NCBI RefSeq assembly: GCF_030848475.1
Contig: NZ_JAVDDS010000005.1
Span: 1 to 64,000 of the forward strand
Direction: 5' to 3'
Length of the DNA stretch: 64,000 bases
Source: Herbivorax alkaliphila
Lineage (GTDB): Bacteria > Bacillota > Clostridia > Acetivibrionales > Acetivibrionaceae
Position 1 is the first letter of the stretch, and every line of letters starts with the position of its first letter. The notes below the pieces were generated by a model. It had not been told where the DNA came from, made no database searches, and saw only the letters and a program-made list of their open reading frames with translations. A program made the translations under genes and the position numbers. Below, one piece after another: positions 38,741 through 48,036 of the stretch.

Positions 38741-39538
38741 ATGACCTTGCTTGCATGTAAGAAGCTTTTTAGAGTTAATTTGGCAGTAATGCTAATAGAT
38801 GATTTTACTGATAGTTGTATTTATGGATCAGGATTTACACTGTCAATTAAAGATACAAATATAAATCCCCTTAGAAAAAACGATGGTTTTTATGTCTTTA
38901 CAAATCTGCCATCAAACCAGATTCAAATAATGGTAAAATCATCAAAATACATTGATGAAATCTTTAATATCAACACTGAAAGCTTACAAGCTTCTTCACC
39001 TGTAGTTAAAATACGATTAAAACCAAATGTAAATTATAATCTTTCTACTACTTGTACAGCCGTCACCGGTGTTATTAGATCTTCTAACAATAATCCTCTA
39101 GACGGGGTTAACATAAAGGTTGTTCCTCATAACCAAAGCTCTGATTATAAAATAGTTAAAATTAAAAAATTAAAGGATAAAAACTTAATTACTTTATACT
39201 CCTCAGGAAGCAAAAACCTTGAAGGTAAAACTTTTTTAATATGTGATAAAAAAAGTGACAAAAAAGAATACTTTACCCTTTTGGAAAGCTTTGACAACAA
39301 CAATACATTTATATTAAAAGAGCCATTAACACATGAATATAACAAAAATGATGCTTATATACTTAAAGTTTATTCAACCAGAACAGATAAAAATGGCCAG
39401 TTTCTTATGCCTCTTGATTTTAAAATTGATAACAACAAGGAAATTATACTTGAAGCTGAGTATAACAGCAGGGTTATTTCAAGGGAATTTGAAATTTCAA
39501 AAAATATACGAAATAAAATTGGAACAATAACTTTTTAA
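38741..39538 (+). CDS. Beta-rich CIS-operon protein (carboxypeptidase-regulatory-like folds)
   Basis: 265 residues, mostly predicted strands. Two segments look like carboxypeptidase regulatory or Ig-like folds (VTGVIRSSNNNPLDGVNIKVV, then YSTRTDKNGQFLMPLDFKI). Proteins with such a domain often sit beside DUF4255 in CIS loci, where they may connect baseplate or cap pieces; that is context only. There is no signal peptide. Confidence 0.55.
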   Translation: MTLLACKKLFRVNLAVMLIDDFTDSCIYGSGFTLSIKDTNINPLRKNDGFYVFTNLPSNQIQIMVKSSKYIDEIFNINTESLQASSPVVKIRLKPNVNYNLSTTCTAVTGVIRSSNNNPLDGVNIKVVPHNQSSDYKIVKIKKLKDKNLITLYSSGSKNLEGKTFLICDKKSDKKEYFTLLESFDNNNTFILKEPLTHEYNKNDAYILKVYSTRTDKNGQFLMPLDFKIDNNKEIILEAEYNSRVISREFEISKNIRNKIGTITF

Positions 39539-39571
39539 ATTTATTATTATTTTCTATTTGGAGGTGTTATT

Positions 39572-39958
39572 ATGGGTATATGTGTATGTGGTGGTGCAAT
39601 GCTGCAATGCAGCTTTGGAACTGCCCCCAGCAATTTCACTGTTACCCCTCAAAATAAAGTATTAACATCAATGCCTGTAGCCAATATAATGGATTACAAA
39701 CCAATGGTTAATATTCTTCCATTTGGTATGTGTAATTCTCTTGCAAACCCACAGGTAGCATCAGCTACAGCTGCTGCTTTAGGTGTCTTAACTCCTATGC
39801 CTTGCATTCCAAACACACCAAGCCCTTGGGTTCCAGGTTCTCCCACTGTACTAATTGCAAATATGCCTGCACTTAATAACTCATCAAAACTTATGTGTAC
39901 ATGGGCAGGAATCATACAAATAACAAATCCCGGGCAAACTACCATTCAGGTGCCCTAG
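39572..39958 (+). CDS. DUF4280 PAAR-like spike-tip protein
   Basis: 128 residues matching the DUF4280 pattern: CVCGGAMLQCSFG, then IMDYKPMVNILPFGMCNSLANP, CIPNTPSPW and a final LMCTWAGII. PAAR-like proteins sharpen the VgrG spike and may carry or attach effectors. The six regularly placed cysteines suggest metal binding. A GGAGGTG site precedes the ATG. It stands before a YbjN-fold protein, a GNAT protein and the giant repeat protein, the usual place for effector-related genes. Confidence 0.9.
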   Translation: MGICVCGGAMLQCSFGTAPSNFTVTPQNKVLTSMPVANIMDYKPMVNILPFGMCNSLANPQVASATAAALGVLTPMPCIPNTPSPWVPGSPTVLIANMPALNNSSKLMCTWAGIIQITNPGQTTIQVP

Positions 39959-40008
39959 AGTGAATAAATAAAAGATTACAATAATTATAATTTTAAGGAG
40001 GAAAAATA

Positions 40009-40446
40009 ATGTCAGAAAAAATTATTGATGTAGTACGTGAGATAGCTAAAGAAAATGGATGGGCTTTTAATGAAATAAACGATTTAATTAAAATTGATGT
40101 AGAAGGTAAAAATGGCACATGGTCATCCTTTTGCAAATGCCTTGAGGAGGAAAAGAAATTCATATATTATTCTGTTTTGTCAATTAAAGTTCCAAAAGAC
40201 AAAATTTTAAGAACTGTTGAATTTATCACTCGCTTAAATTATGGACTTAAAATAGGTAATTTTGAAATTGACATGGATACAGGAGAATTCCATTTTAAAA
40301 CAGCTGTTCAACTTATAGATAATACAAATTCACATGACATCATAGGCAATAACATCATAATAAACATACTTACCATGGATGAGTTTCTCCCATTAATAAT
40401 GAAAATTATTTATTCCGACACTCCAATAAAAGACATTCTAGAATAA
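40009..40446 (+). CDS. YbjN-domain (secretion-chaperone-like fold) protein
   Basis: 145 residues. The sequence resembles the YbjN family (GEFHFKTAVQLID, then IINILTMDEFLPLIMKII), which shares the fold of type III secretion chaperones. Directly after the PAAR-like gene, it is a candidate effector-loading chaperone. That function is inferred from fold and place only. AAGGAGG precedes the ATG. Confidence 0.65.
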   Translation: MSEKIIDVVREIAKENGWAFNEINDLIKIDVEGKNGTWSSFCKCLEEEKKFIYYSVLSIKVPKDKILRTVEFITRLNYGLKIGNFEIDMDTGEFHFKTAVQLIDNTNSHDIIGNNIIINILTMDEFLPLIMKIIYSDTPIKDILE

Positions 40447-40471
40447 GACAAGGGGACGGTTCTCTTGTCTT
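40439..40471 (+). repeat. Intergenic hairpin AGACAAG...CTTGTCT
   Basis: AAGACAAGGGGACGGTTCTCTTGTCTT forms a stem-loop between the YbjN and GNAT genes, overlapping the YbjN stop codon. This sequence type recurs between clostridial genes. It may attenuate transcription or protect mRNA ends, but lacks a U-run. Confidence 0.5.
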
Positions 40472-40505
40472 GATTAGCTTTTTAAAAAAACTAAGGAGTC
40501 TCGAT

Positions 40506-41279
40506 ATGTCAACAAATATTATTCAGGTACCTACTGATAAAAGATATAAATTAAAAAACCTATTTAATGATGTATATGAATTTCCAATGATTAACTCAGT
40601 ACTTGAAGGATACATGGGAAATGCATGGTCTGACAGTATAGACAACCCTTCTGTCTGTCAGCTTTCTCTTAGTGGTTATACCATTTTTGCCGGAGATTCC
40701 AAATGCCCTACTGCCTTAGGTTTAGTAAAAAGCTTAACCAATCCTGTAACTGTTTTGCCTTCTTCTCCTTACTGGAGTGAACTAATAAAAGTCCAGTATG
40801 ATTCGAAAATATCTATAATAACCAGACATGACTTTACCCCAGACAACTTGAACTATGAACACGTAAAAGGTTTTCTAAGCAAATTACCTGAAGGATTCCA
40901 AGTTAAACCTATGAATGTGGAAATTGCTAAAAAACTACAAAAAGAAGAGTGGTCCGAAGACTTTATTAAAAACTTTAAATCTCCTGAAGATTTTTGCAAA
41001 AGAGGAGTGGGATATTGTATTATCCATAATGGTAATATTGTGTCTGGTGCATCGTCCTGTTCAATTTTTGCTGGAGGAATAGAAATTGAAATTGACACTA
41101 ATACAGCCTTTAGAGGAAAAGGGCTTGCAACTACTGCTGCTGCCGCACTTATTCTATACTGCTTAGATAACAATATCTATCCTTCTTGGGATTCATCAAA
41201 CCCTGTATCAATAGGTTTAGCTTTAAAATTTGGATACCGTATCAAAAAAACTTATCAAGTAACAAGAATTAACTGTTAA
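40506..41279 (+). CDS. GNAT-family N-acetyltransferase
   Basis: 257 residues from the ATG at 40506, which has AAGGAG 8 bp upstream. The TTG 12 codons earlier lacks a ribosome site. The acetyl-CoA loop is AFRGKGLATTAAAAL, and the C-terminal SWDSSNPVSIGLALKFGY matches GNAT motif B (FR47-like). The substrate is unknown. In this operon it could modify a CIS component or the giant protein, or be an effector or immunity factor. The N-terminal half has no obvious domain. Confidence 0.8.
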   Translation: MSTNIIQVPTDKRYKLKNLFNDVYEFPMINSVLEGYMGNAWSDSIDNPSVCQLSLSGYTIFAGDSKCPTALGLVKSLTNPVTVLPSSPYWSELIKVQYDSKISIITRHDFTPDNLNYEHVKGFLSKLPEGFQVKPMNVEIAKKLQKEEWSEDFIKNFKSPEDFCKRGVGYCIIHNGNIVSGASSCSIFAGGIEIEIDTNTAFRGKGLATTAAAALILYCLDNNIYPSWDSSNPVSIGLALKFGYRIKKTYQVTRINC

Positions 41280-41301
41280 AACATAGTAAGGGGTGTTTTT
41301 T

Positions 41302-44300
41302 ATGGCATTTTGGAATTCAAAACGAAAAAAAACTGCAAATAACAGAGACAATAATCTAACAAAAAATAATTTGCCGGCTGAAGCTTCAAGTCGCTCTGCA
41401 AAACTTGACAAAGAAGCTCTGCTACAGGCTTATATAGAGGCTGACAGCTTAGGTAAACAATCGGATAATGAAAAGAAAGATTCTGATACTCCAAAAAAAC
41501 AATCTGGAATCTTTACAAGAGCCTGGAGTAGTGTAAAAAACTCTTTCAAAACTGCATCAAGCTTTTTTGGAAAAGGTTCTCTTACATCTGATTTGGTTGC
41601 TATGAAAAAAGCACCCTCTAATTTCATGGAATCATATCAGAATGAAAAAACTCCAGATTTTAAAAAAACAGACCAAGGTTTAAAAATTTTTACTCCTGAC
41701 AAAGTCACCTCCAATAACCCAAATGATGTGGAAGAAACCCAAGTTCAAGTTAAACGAGAAAAAGCATCAATTAAACCTGATAGTGGGCCATTGAAAATAG
41801 ATTTAGCAGATGGAGTTAGCTCCTTTGAAACTGCATCCTCAGTCCATAGTAACTTAAAAAAATTACAGACTCCGACATTAGATACCAAAGTTAGTAAATC
41901 CCACGCTAAAGAAATGAAAGATAAGGGAGAAGATGTTTTAAAGGCACAAACTAAAAAATTAAGTTTTTTTGCAAAGCTTGGCTCCTCTCTAGAAGTTTTA
42001 TTTACAGGAGAAAAAAATTTTCGTACAGAAGATATGCTAATTGGAAGTTTCATTTTACTTGAAAATCCATCTGTTAGCATTAAATCCAAAGGTATCGCTG
42101 ACATTGAGTCATATGATACTAAACTATTACTTCCAGGTATTAAAAATGTTAAAACTCCTGATAAAGTCAATTTACGTTACGATATTGCAAACAAAAAATA
42201 TTTTGGAGATATTTCAGGCTTTGATTTAGATATTGAGCATGAAAATCTTGAATTTCAAATAAAAAATCTCTATTACAAATCCAGCGAAGGTCTATACAGT
42301 TCCGAAAATGCTATCCCAAAAATGTCTGTATTTGGTGGTCAATTTACTGGAGAAGAACCGCTAAAAAAATTCAGGTTTGACTTAACTGATTACACTTATG
42401 TTTTTCAACAAACTTACTTAGTAGCAAATAAAATGAATCTATTTGATTTTATCCAAGTTGAAAACCCTAGATTTATAGCTAATTATGCAAAAGGAAAATA
42501 TAATTTATTCTTAACAAGAGGTGATTTCAAAATAGTACACGGTACCAAATGCAATGATCCACTTTCAAGTCCATATACAGACTTAAGTGGTCTCCCCAAC
42601 CTTTCATATATAAACCAAGAATGGACAGATGGAATTGAAAATGGTTCAGCCCTCTTAAGATTTGGAAGCATAGATATAGAAGCAAGTGGTATTAATGCAT
42701 ACATTGAGGATAATTGTGCCACAATTTCAAAATCTGAAGCCTCAGAAATCATTGAACAGTCTGAGTTTAAAGGAGAAATTAAAGATTTACATCTAGATAT
42801 TGACGGTTATTGCTGGAACTCCTTTAATCTACTATCTGAAAAACTAAATTTATTTGATTTGTTTGAAGTGGAGAACCCTGAGTTTACAGTTATTTATGAC
42901 AATGAACAATACACTGATATATTATCTGACGGCAGTTTTAAAATAAAAAGTGGCAACGAAACTTCTAGTCCTATGGTTAACATTAATGCTGGTGAAAATA
43001 CCCTTTTATATAATTCTGGTGAGTTTTCAGAAGGACTCTTGTCAGGAAATGCCAGGCTTAAATTTGGTAGCATCGATGTTGATGCATCAGATATAATAAT
43101 TAATGCAGGTTCAAAATCTGCTTTAATCGGCAGTGCCAAAGCAACTGATAAAATACTTGACAGTAGTTTTTCAGGAGATATTACAGGACTAAACTTAAAT
43201 ACCGCTGGATATAATTGGGACTCTTTTGAACTTTCCTCTTCCCTACTTGACTTTGACGTTTTAAAAATAGACAATCCAAGATTTAAGGTTAACTATATTG
43301 AAGAAGATTATACATATGAATTAATGGAAGGATCCATTAAAATTAAAGGAAACACATCAAATCTACCCTTTGTAGAATTAGAAGGTACTAATTCACTTTT
43401 ATACAGAGCAGGCACATTTACAATTGATCTCGACTCACAAGCTTCCATTCCGTTTGGCAATATCGATGTAACCTTATCAGAATTAGTTTTTGACACAAAA
43501 ACCATGTCTTTATCTGCTTCTGCCAATGCATCACAAGAAATAGGCGACACCCCTTTTAAAGGGAATGTTAACGGTTTGATTTTAAGTAGCGACGGTTATA
43601 AATGGTCTTCCTTTGTTCTGTCTACAGATAATAAACTTAATTTATATGACATGTTTCATGTCAATAAAGCTGAATTTTCTGTTGAATATTTAAAGAAAGA
43701 CTACACAAATTCTCTAACCTCAGGAGATTTTAAAATTAAAAACGGAAATAACTCAATGGCTGATATAGAAGGAACAAAAACTCTCTTATACAGAGAAGGT
43801 AAATTTTCAGGTGGACTTGAAGAAGGAATTTCAACACTTAAGTTTGGAAATATAAGTGTTGATGCATCAGATATAAAAATTAATACAAACTCAAAATCTG
43901 CATCTATTGGTGATGCAAAAGCATCTGAAAAAATACTTAAAAACAGTTTTAAAGGAAACATTAAAAATTTAAAATTAGCTAAAAAACAATATAAGTGGAC
44001 CGAGTTTAAACTGTCCTCTGAAACCACTTTAAATTTATATGACTTATTTCAAATTGACAAACCTGAATTTTCAGTTGAATATAATGATGAAAAATACACT
44101 GATATTTTAACTTCTGGTAACTTTAAAATAAAAAATGGCAACTCGCCATTACCCTCCGCTGCTGAACCTATGGTTAATATAGATGGCGAAAAAACTCTTT
44201 CATATACATCGGGTAAATTTTCAGGTGGACTTAAATCTGGGACTGCCGAACTACAATTTGGTACCATATCAGTGGATGCAGGAGGCATAATAATAGATGC

Positions 44301-47300
44301 AGCATCAAAAAATGCTTCAACAACAGGTGCCCAAGCATCTCAAAATATTTTAAATACTCCTTTTACAGGAATTGTTCAAAACTTAAATCTTGATAAAAAA
44401 GGTTACAAATGGAGTAACTTTAAGCTTGGTGCCCCAAGCCTTAATTTTCTCAACATGCTTCATTTACTTAATCCTTTATTCTCTGTAGAATACGATAATA
44501 GTAATTATAATAATAAATTAACTTCCGGTAGTTTTAAAATTCTAAATGGTAATTTTTATGGTCCCAACCCTTGGGTAAATCTCGAAAATGTGGGGGACTT
44601 TATTTATAGCTCTGGTATATTTACAATTGATCTTAACTCTTCAGTTGCAGAACTTCAGTTTGGAGATATATCGGTAGAAGCTTCCCAAATGAGTGTGGAC
44701 GAAAACTCAGGGTCAATTAATATGTCTAAAGCTTCCTCTTATCAATTAATTGGGGCAACCCCCTTTAATGGAGAAATCCAAGGCCTTAATCTAAATCAAA
44801 TTGGATATACTTGGGGCGCATTTATGCTATCATCAACTGACAGTCTTAATCTTTTTGATATGTTTCTTATTAATAATGCTGAATTTTCTGTATTATATAA
44901 CAATAGCAATTATATTAATAATTTAACTTCTGGCCGCTTTAAAATAAAAAACGGTACTGCTTCTTCATCAGAAAAAAATGATGAATTTGTAGATGTTGCC
45001 GGAAATAGTACACTTATGTATAGTTCAGGTATGTTTTTTAATGGATTTGATTCTGGAACTGCTAAGCTTAACTTTGGAAAAATATCTGTAGATGCAAGTG
45101 ATATATCCTTTGATGCCAATAAAAAAATTGCACCTATTAAAAGTGCACCTGCATCAGCTAATATACTCAAAAACACTTTTAGCGGAAACTTTCAAGGACT
45201 GCATTTAACAGAAAAAAGTTATCTTTGGAACTCTCTTTATTTATCAGGAGACAGTTTCAATCTATATGACATAGTAAGAATTGAGAATCCCTTAGTTGCT
45301 GTAATCTACGACGATGGAGACTATACCGACTTGTTTTTATCAGAGGGTATTAAAATTATGAACGGCAAAAAAGAAGGTTCTGAGGATGCTAAAAGCTTTG
45401 TGGATTTAAATGGTGAGTGCACTCTAATTCATAGAGTTGGAAACTGGTCTGGAGGAATTGAAAATGGAAGTGCAAAATTAAACTTTGGCAGTATAACAGC
45501 AAATGCCACTGGAATAAATTTCAATTCTGGAAGCAAATCTGCATCTGTTGAAAATGCCTCTGCATCTGGCAAAGTAGCTGGCACAGATTTTTCAGGAAAT
45601 ATTACTAACTTAACTGTATCTCAAGGTAAATATGACTGGGATTCCTTCACCCTTTCAGCTAACAGTGTCAGTTTCTATGATTACATAAATATAACCTCTC
45701 CTAAAATGGATTATACTCAAAATAAGTCAGAAAACTCAAGTATAACTACAATAAGTGCAAAGGATGCTAAATTAAACATTGCAGGTTTTACAGCCAATGT
45801 TGAAGGTGGAATAACTGCACAAAAAACCGATTTTCAAAATGAAAGTGAATGGTACTTTAAGATAGGAAGTAAAAATAATGATGAAAGCATTAAAGAAGAC
45901 GAAAGTGCAGACGGCAGTATAGAAGTAAGTTTTTGTACACTAAACTTCAATGCAACAAATGTAGAGTACTCTTCTTCAAATAAACTTTTTACAGCCGATC
46001 ACTTTAAAGCCAATGCAAAATTTCTAGGTAGTGAAGCACAGGCTGATATATCAGGGTTTAAAGCTGGCAGCCAGGGCTTTGACTTTCAAGAAATTGACGC
46101 AACATTTAGTAATCTTAACTTTTTTAATGATACTTTTTCTATAAAAGAAGCAACTATAAAAAAAGATACTGAAAATCTTTGTGTCTCAGGAGCTTTTGAC
46201 TTTGACTTTGCAGGATTAACAGGAGGTGCCTATAATGCTTCGGTAAACTTTGATAAAACTGGAAAGACAAGTGGAACGTTAAATGATTTTAAACTAGCCT
46301 GTTCCTTTTTCAACCTAAAGATTGGTTCTGCATCATTTAACGACAATGTTTTAAACATTTCAAATCTTGAAATAACAACTGGCTCAGGTAATCCTGAAGG
46401 AATTAAGGCTTCTGATAAAAAAGATGAAGCTCAATCCTTTTTTGGTGGAGCCTCAAAATATCTTCAATACATAGGTCTTGAAGGTTTTGGTCTAAAATTA
46501 GGACAGGTCACATTAGAAAATAATTCAACAATAAATGATGACGGTTCAAAAAATGAAAGCAAACTAAAATGTACTGCCAAAGGTTTATCCTTTATAGCCC
46601 CTGCCTTTGAGATTGACAAATTTGGCTTTAAGCTAAATTTTGATTTAGCAACTTTAAGTGGCTCATTGAAAACTCCTGAGTTTACTCTCCCAGATAATAT
46701 TTTACCTCCTATGAGTTCAACCGAAATCAACGTACCTATATTAGGCATACCTTTTCTCTCTGCAAAAGGAGGAATAGAGTTATTTGGTTATATGTCATTA
46801 TTTGGAGAAGGAAGCATTTTAAATCTCACCTCACAAACTAATTCAATAGACAGTCCTTCAATTTGGCAAATAAACGCTGATCTTGGTCTAAAAGGTATGG
46901 CTGGCATTAAACTCATAGCAGGTATTAAGGTAGGCTCAAAGTATATTGTTTCTTTAGAGGGTGGACTATATGGTGAAGCACGAATTGATCTTTTAAGTAA
47001 AGTTGGTATTTCATCTAACTTTGAATATAAAAATAAAGACTTTTTGTTTAAGAAATTGGAATTCCCCTATTCAACAGATGTTGACGTCACTATAGCTGGC
47101 GGAATATATGCAAAAGCAAGCGCATTTTATATGTTTGAAAAAAAATATGAATATGAATTAGCTAAATGGAATGCAGGATTATTAAATATTAAAGGAAACA
47201 TTACAAAGGATGTAAACGAAGATGCTTCATCATTTATTAACGAACTAAAGACCGAATTCTTAAATTACAAAAAATCAGACAAAAAAATGATTCTTGATGT

Positions 47301-47970
47301 TACAAATGAAGATGGAAAAGCAGTCAAAAATGAATTGATAGAATTAAATAACTCTAAAGGAACCACAAAATTTGAAGATAATAAATCTTATATAAAAGAA
47401 TCATTTGCAAACAAACTTAAAAAAATGAATGATGAATTTAAAGATGTGGAATCTAAGCATAAATCTCATAAGAACAAAATGTATAATCTCCGCTCTAAAG
47501 CCGCTATGTATAAATATAGAATAATAGTTGCCGAAGGACTTTTAGATGATTTCGGAAATCCAATCAATGAAAATGCAAAAAATGATACTAGATATGATAA
47601 GCTGACACAGTTAATGGGAAGCTCAAATAAAAAATCTCCTGATAGAAAACAAAAGTTTATTAACGACTGTAAAGAATCATATAATAAAAAATATCCTAAA
47701 TTTAAAAAAAATCTTGATTTGGCAATGCATTATGGAGTATTATCTTCTTTTATACGAAATAAGGAATTCTTGATTAGAAAAACTCTTGAAAACCTTGATT
47801 ATGAAGATATTAATATAAATGCAATTATAGACGACAATGATGAAGAATTTGAATTCATGTTATCAAACAACAATTATGATGAATGGAATGACATTACAGA
47901 TGTGCCTCTTGAAAAAATAAAAGTAAAAAATATGTTAGACGGGTCTAGAGTTTCTAGCTACTCTGAGTAG
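41302..47970 (+). CDS. Giant (~2,220-residue) tandem-repeat CIS-operon protein
   Basis: The protein starts with a basic, disordered N-terminus (about 1-230). At least eight ~132-residue repeats follow (about 379-1470). The repeat consensus is NLYDLFxIxNPEFSVEYxxxxYTxxLTSGxFKIKNG, then LLYxSGxFSGGL, AxLxFGxISVDASDI and a linking FxGxIxxLNL..GYxW. A Gly-rich beta region (about 1720-1960) and a charged helical C-terminus come last. There is no signal peptide and no membrane helix. It resembles very large cargo or structural proteins of tail-like systems, and the repeats recall AsmA-type lipid-contact strands, but neither is proven. The ATG at 41302 has AAGGGG 8 bp upstream; a GTG at 41293 overlaps it. 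It is the last gene of the operon. Confidence 0.8.
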   Translation: MAFWNSKRKKTANNRDNNLTKNNLPAEASSRSAKLDKEALLQAYIEADSLGKQSDNEKKDSDTPKKQSGIFTRAWSSVKNSFKTASSFFGKGSLTSDLVAMKKAPSNFMESYQNEKTPDFKKTDQGLKIFTPDKVTSNNPNDVEETQVQVKREKASIKPDSGPLKIDLADGVSSFETASSVHSNLKKLQTPTLDTKVSKSHAKEMKDKGEDVLKAQTKKLSFFAKLGSSLEVLFTGEKNFRTEDMLIGSFILLENPSVSIKSKGIADIESYDTKLLLPGIKNVKTPDKVNLRYDIANKKYFGDISGFDLDIEHENLEFQIKNLYYKSSEGLYSSENAIPKMSVFGGQFTGEEPLKKFRFDLTDYTYVFQQTYLVANKMNLFDFIQVENPRFIANYAKGKYNLFLTRGDFKIVHGTKCNDPLSSPYTDLSGLPNLSYINQEWTDGIENGSALLRFGSIDIEASGINAYIEDNCATISKSEASEIIEQSEFKGEIKDLHLDIDGYCWNSFNLLSEKLNLFDLFEVENPEFTVIYDNEQYTDILSDGSFKIKSGNETSSPMVNINAGENTLLYNSGEFSEGLLSGNARLKFGSIDVDASDIIINAGSKSALIGSAKATDKILDSSFSGDITGLNLNTAGYNWDSFELSSSLLDFDVLKIDNPRFKVNYIEEDYTYELMEGSIKIKGNTSNLPFVELEGTNSLLYRAGTFTIDLDSQASIPFGNIDVTLSELVFDTKTMSLSASANASQEIGDTPFKGNVNGLILSSDGYKWSSFVLSTDNKLNLYDMFHVNKAEFSVEYLKKDYTNSLTSGDFKIKNGNNSMADIEGTKTLLYREGKFSGGLEEGISTLKFGNISVDASDIKINTNSKSASIGDAKASEKILKNSFKGNIKNLKLAKKQYKWTEFKLSSETTLNLYDLFQIDKPEFSVEYNDEKYTDILTSGNFKIKNGNSPLPSAAEPMVNIDGEKTLSYTSGKFSGGLKSGTAELQFGTISVDAGGIIIDAASKNASTTGAQASQNILNTPFTGIVQNLNLDKKGYKWSNFKLGAPSLNFLNMLHLLNPLFSVEYDNSNYNNKLTSGSFKILNGNFYGPNPWVNLENVGDFIYSSGIFTIDLNSSVAELQFGDISVEASQMSVDENSGSINMSKASSYQLIGATPFNGEIQGLNLNQIGYTWGAFMLSSTDSLNLFDMFLINNAEFSVLYNNSNYINNLTSGRFKIKNGTASSSEKNDEFVDVAGNSTLMYSSGMFFNGFDSGTAKLNFGKISVDASDISFDANKKIAPIKSAPASANILKNTFSGNFQGLHLTEKSYLWNSLYLSGDSFNLYDIVRIENPLVAVIYDDGDYTDLFLSEGIKIMNGKKEGSEDAKSFVDLNGECTLIHRVGNWSGGIENGSAKLNFGSITANATGINFNSGSKSASVENASASGKVAGTDFSGNITNLTVSQGKYDWDSFTLSANSVSFYDYINITSPKMDYTQNKSENSSITTISAKDAKLNIAGFTANVEGGITAQKTDFQNESEWYFKIGSKNNDESIKEDESADGSIEVSFCTLNFNATNVEYSSSNKLFTADHFKANAKFLGSEAQADISGFKAGSQGFDFQEIDATFSNLNFFNDTFSIKEATIKKDTENLCVSGAFDFDFAGLTGGAYNASVNFDKTGKTSGTLNDFKLACSFFNLKIGSASFNDNVLNISNLEITTGSGNPEGIKASDKKDEAQSFFGGASKYLQYIGLEGFGLKLGQVTLENNSTINDDGSKNESKLKCTAKGLSFIAPAFEIDKFGFKLNFDLATLSGSLKTPEFTLPDNILPPMSSTEINVPILGIPFLSAKGGIELFGYMSLFGEGSILNLTSQTNSIDSPSIWQINADLGLKGMAGIKLIAGIKVGSKYIVSLEGGLYGEARIDLLSKVGISSNFEYKNKDFLFKKLEFPYSTDVDVTIAGGIYAKASAFYMFEKKYEYELAKWNAGLLNIKGNITKDVNEDASSFINELKTEFLNYKKSDKKMILDVTNEDGKAVKNELIELNNSKGTTKFEDNKSYIKESFANKLKKMNDEFKDVESKHKSHKNKMYNLRSKAAMYKYRIIVAEGLLDDFGNPINENAKNDTRYDKLTQLMGSSNKKSPDRKQKFINDCKESYNKKYPKFKKNLDLAMHYGVLSSFIRNKEFLIRKTLENLDYEDININAIIDDNDEEFEFMLSNNNYDEWNDITDVPLEKIKVKNMLDGSRVSSYSE

Positions 47971-47989
47971 AATGGTAAATGCAAACTAA

Positions 47990-48036
47990 AATAGGGTCAG
48001 GCTTGAATAATTTACTTATTCGAGCCTAACCCCATT
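47990..48036. terminator. Bidirectional terminator between the two CIS operons
   Basis: AATAGGGTCAGGCTTGAATAA pairs with TTATTCGAGCCTAACCCCATT across a 5-base loop. It lies 20 bp after the giant gene and directly at the stop of the AAA+ gene on the other strand. Confidence 0.8.
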
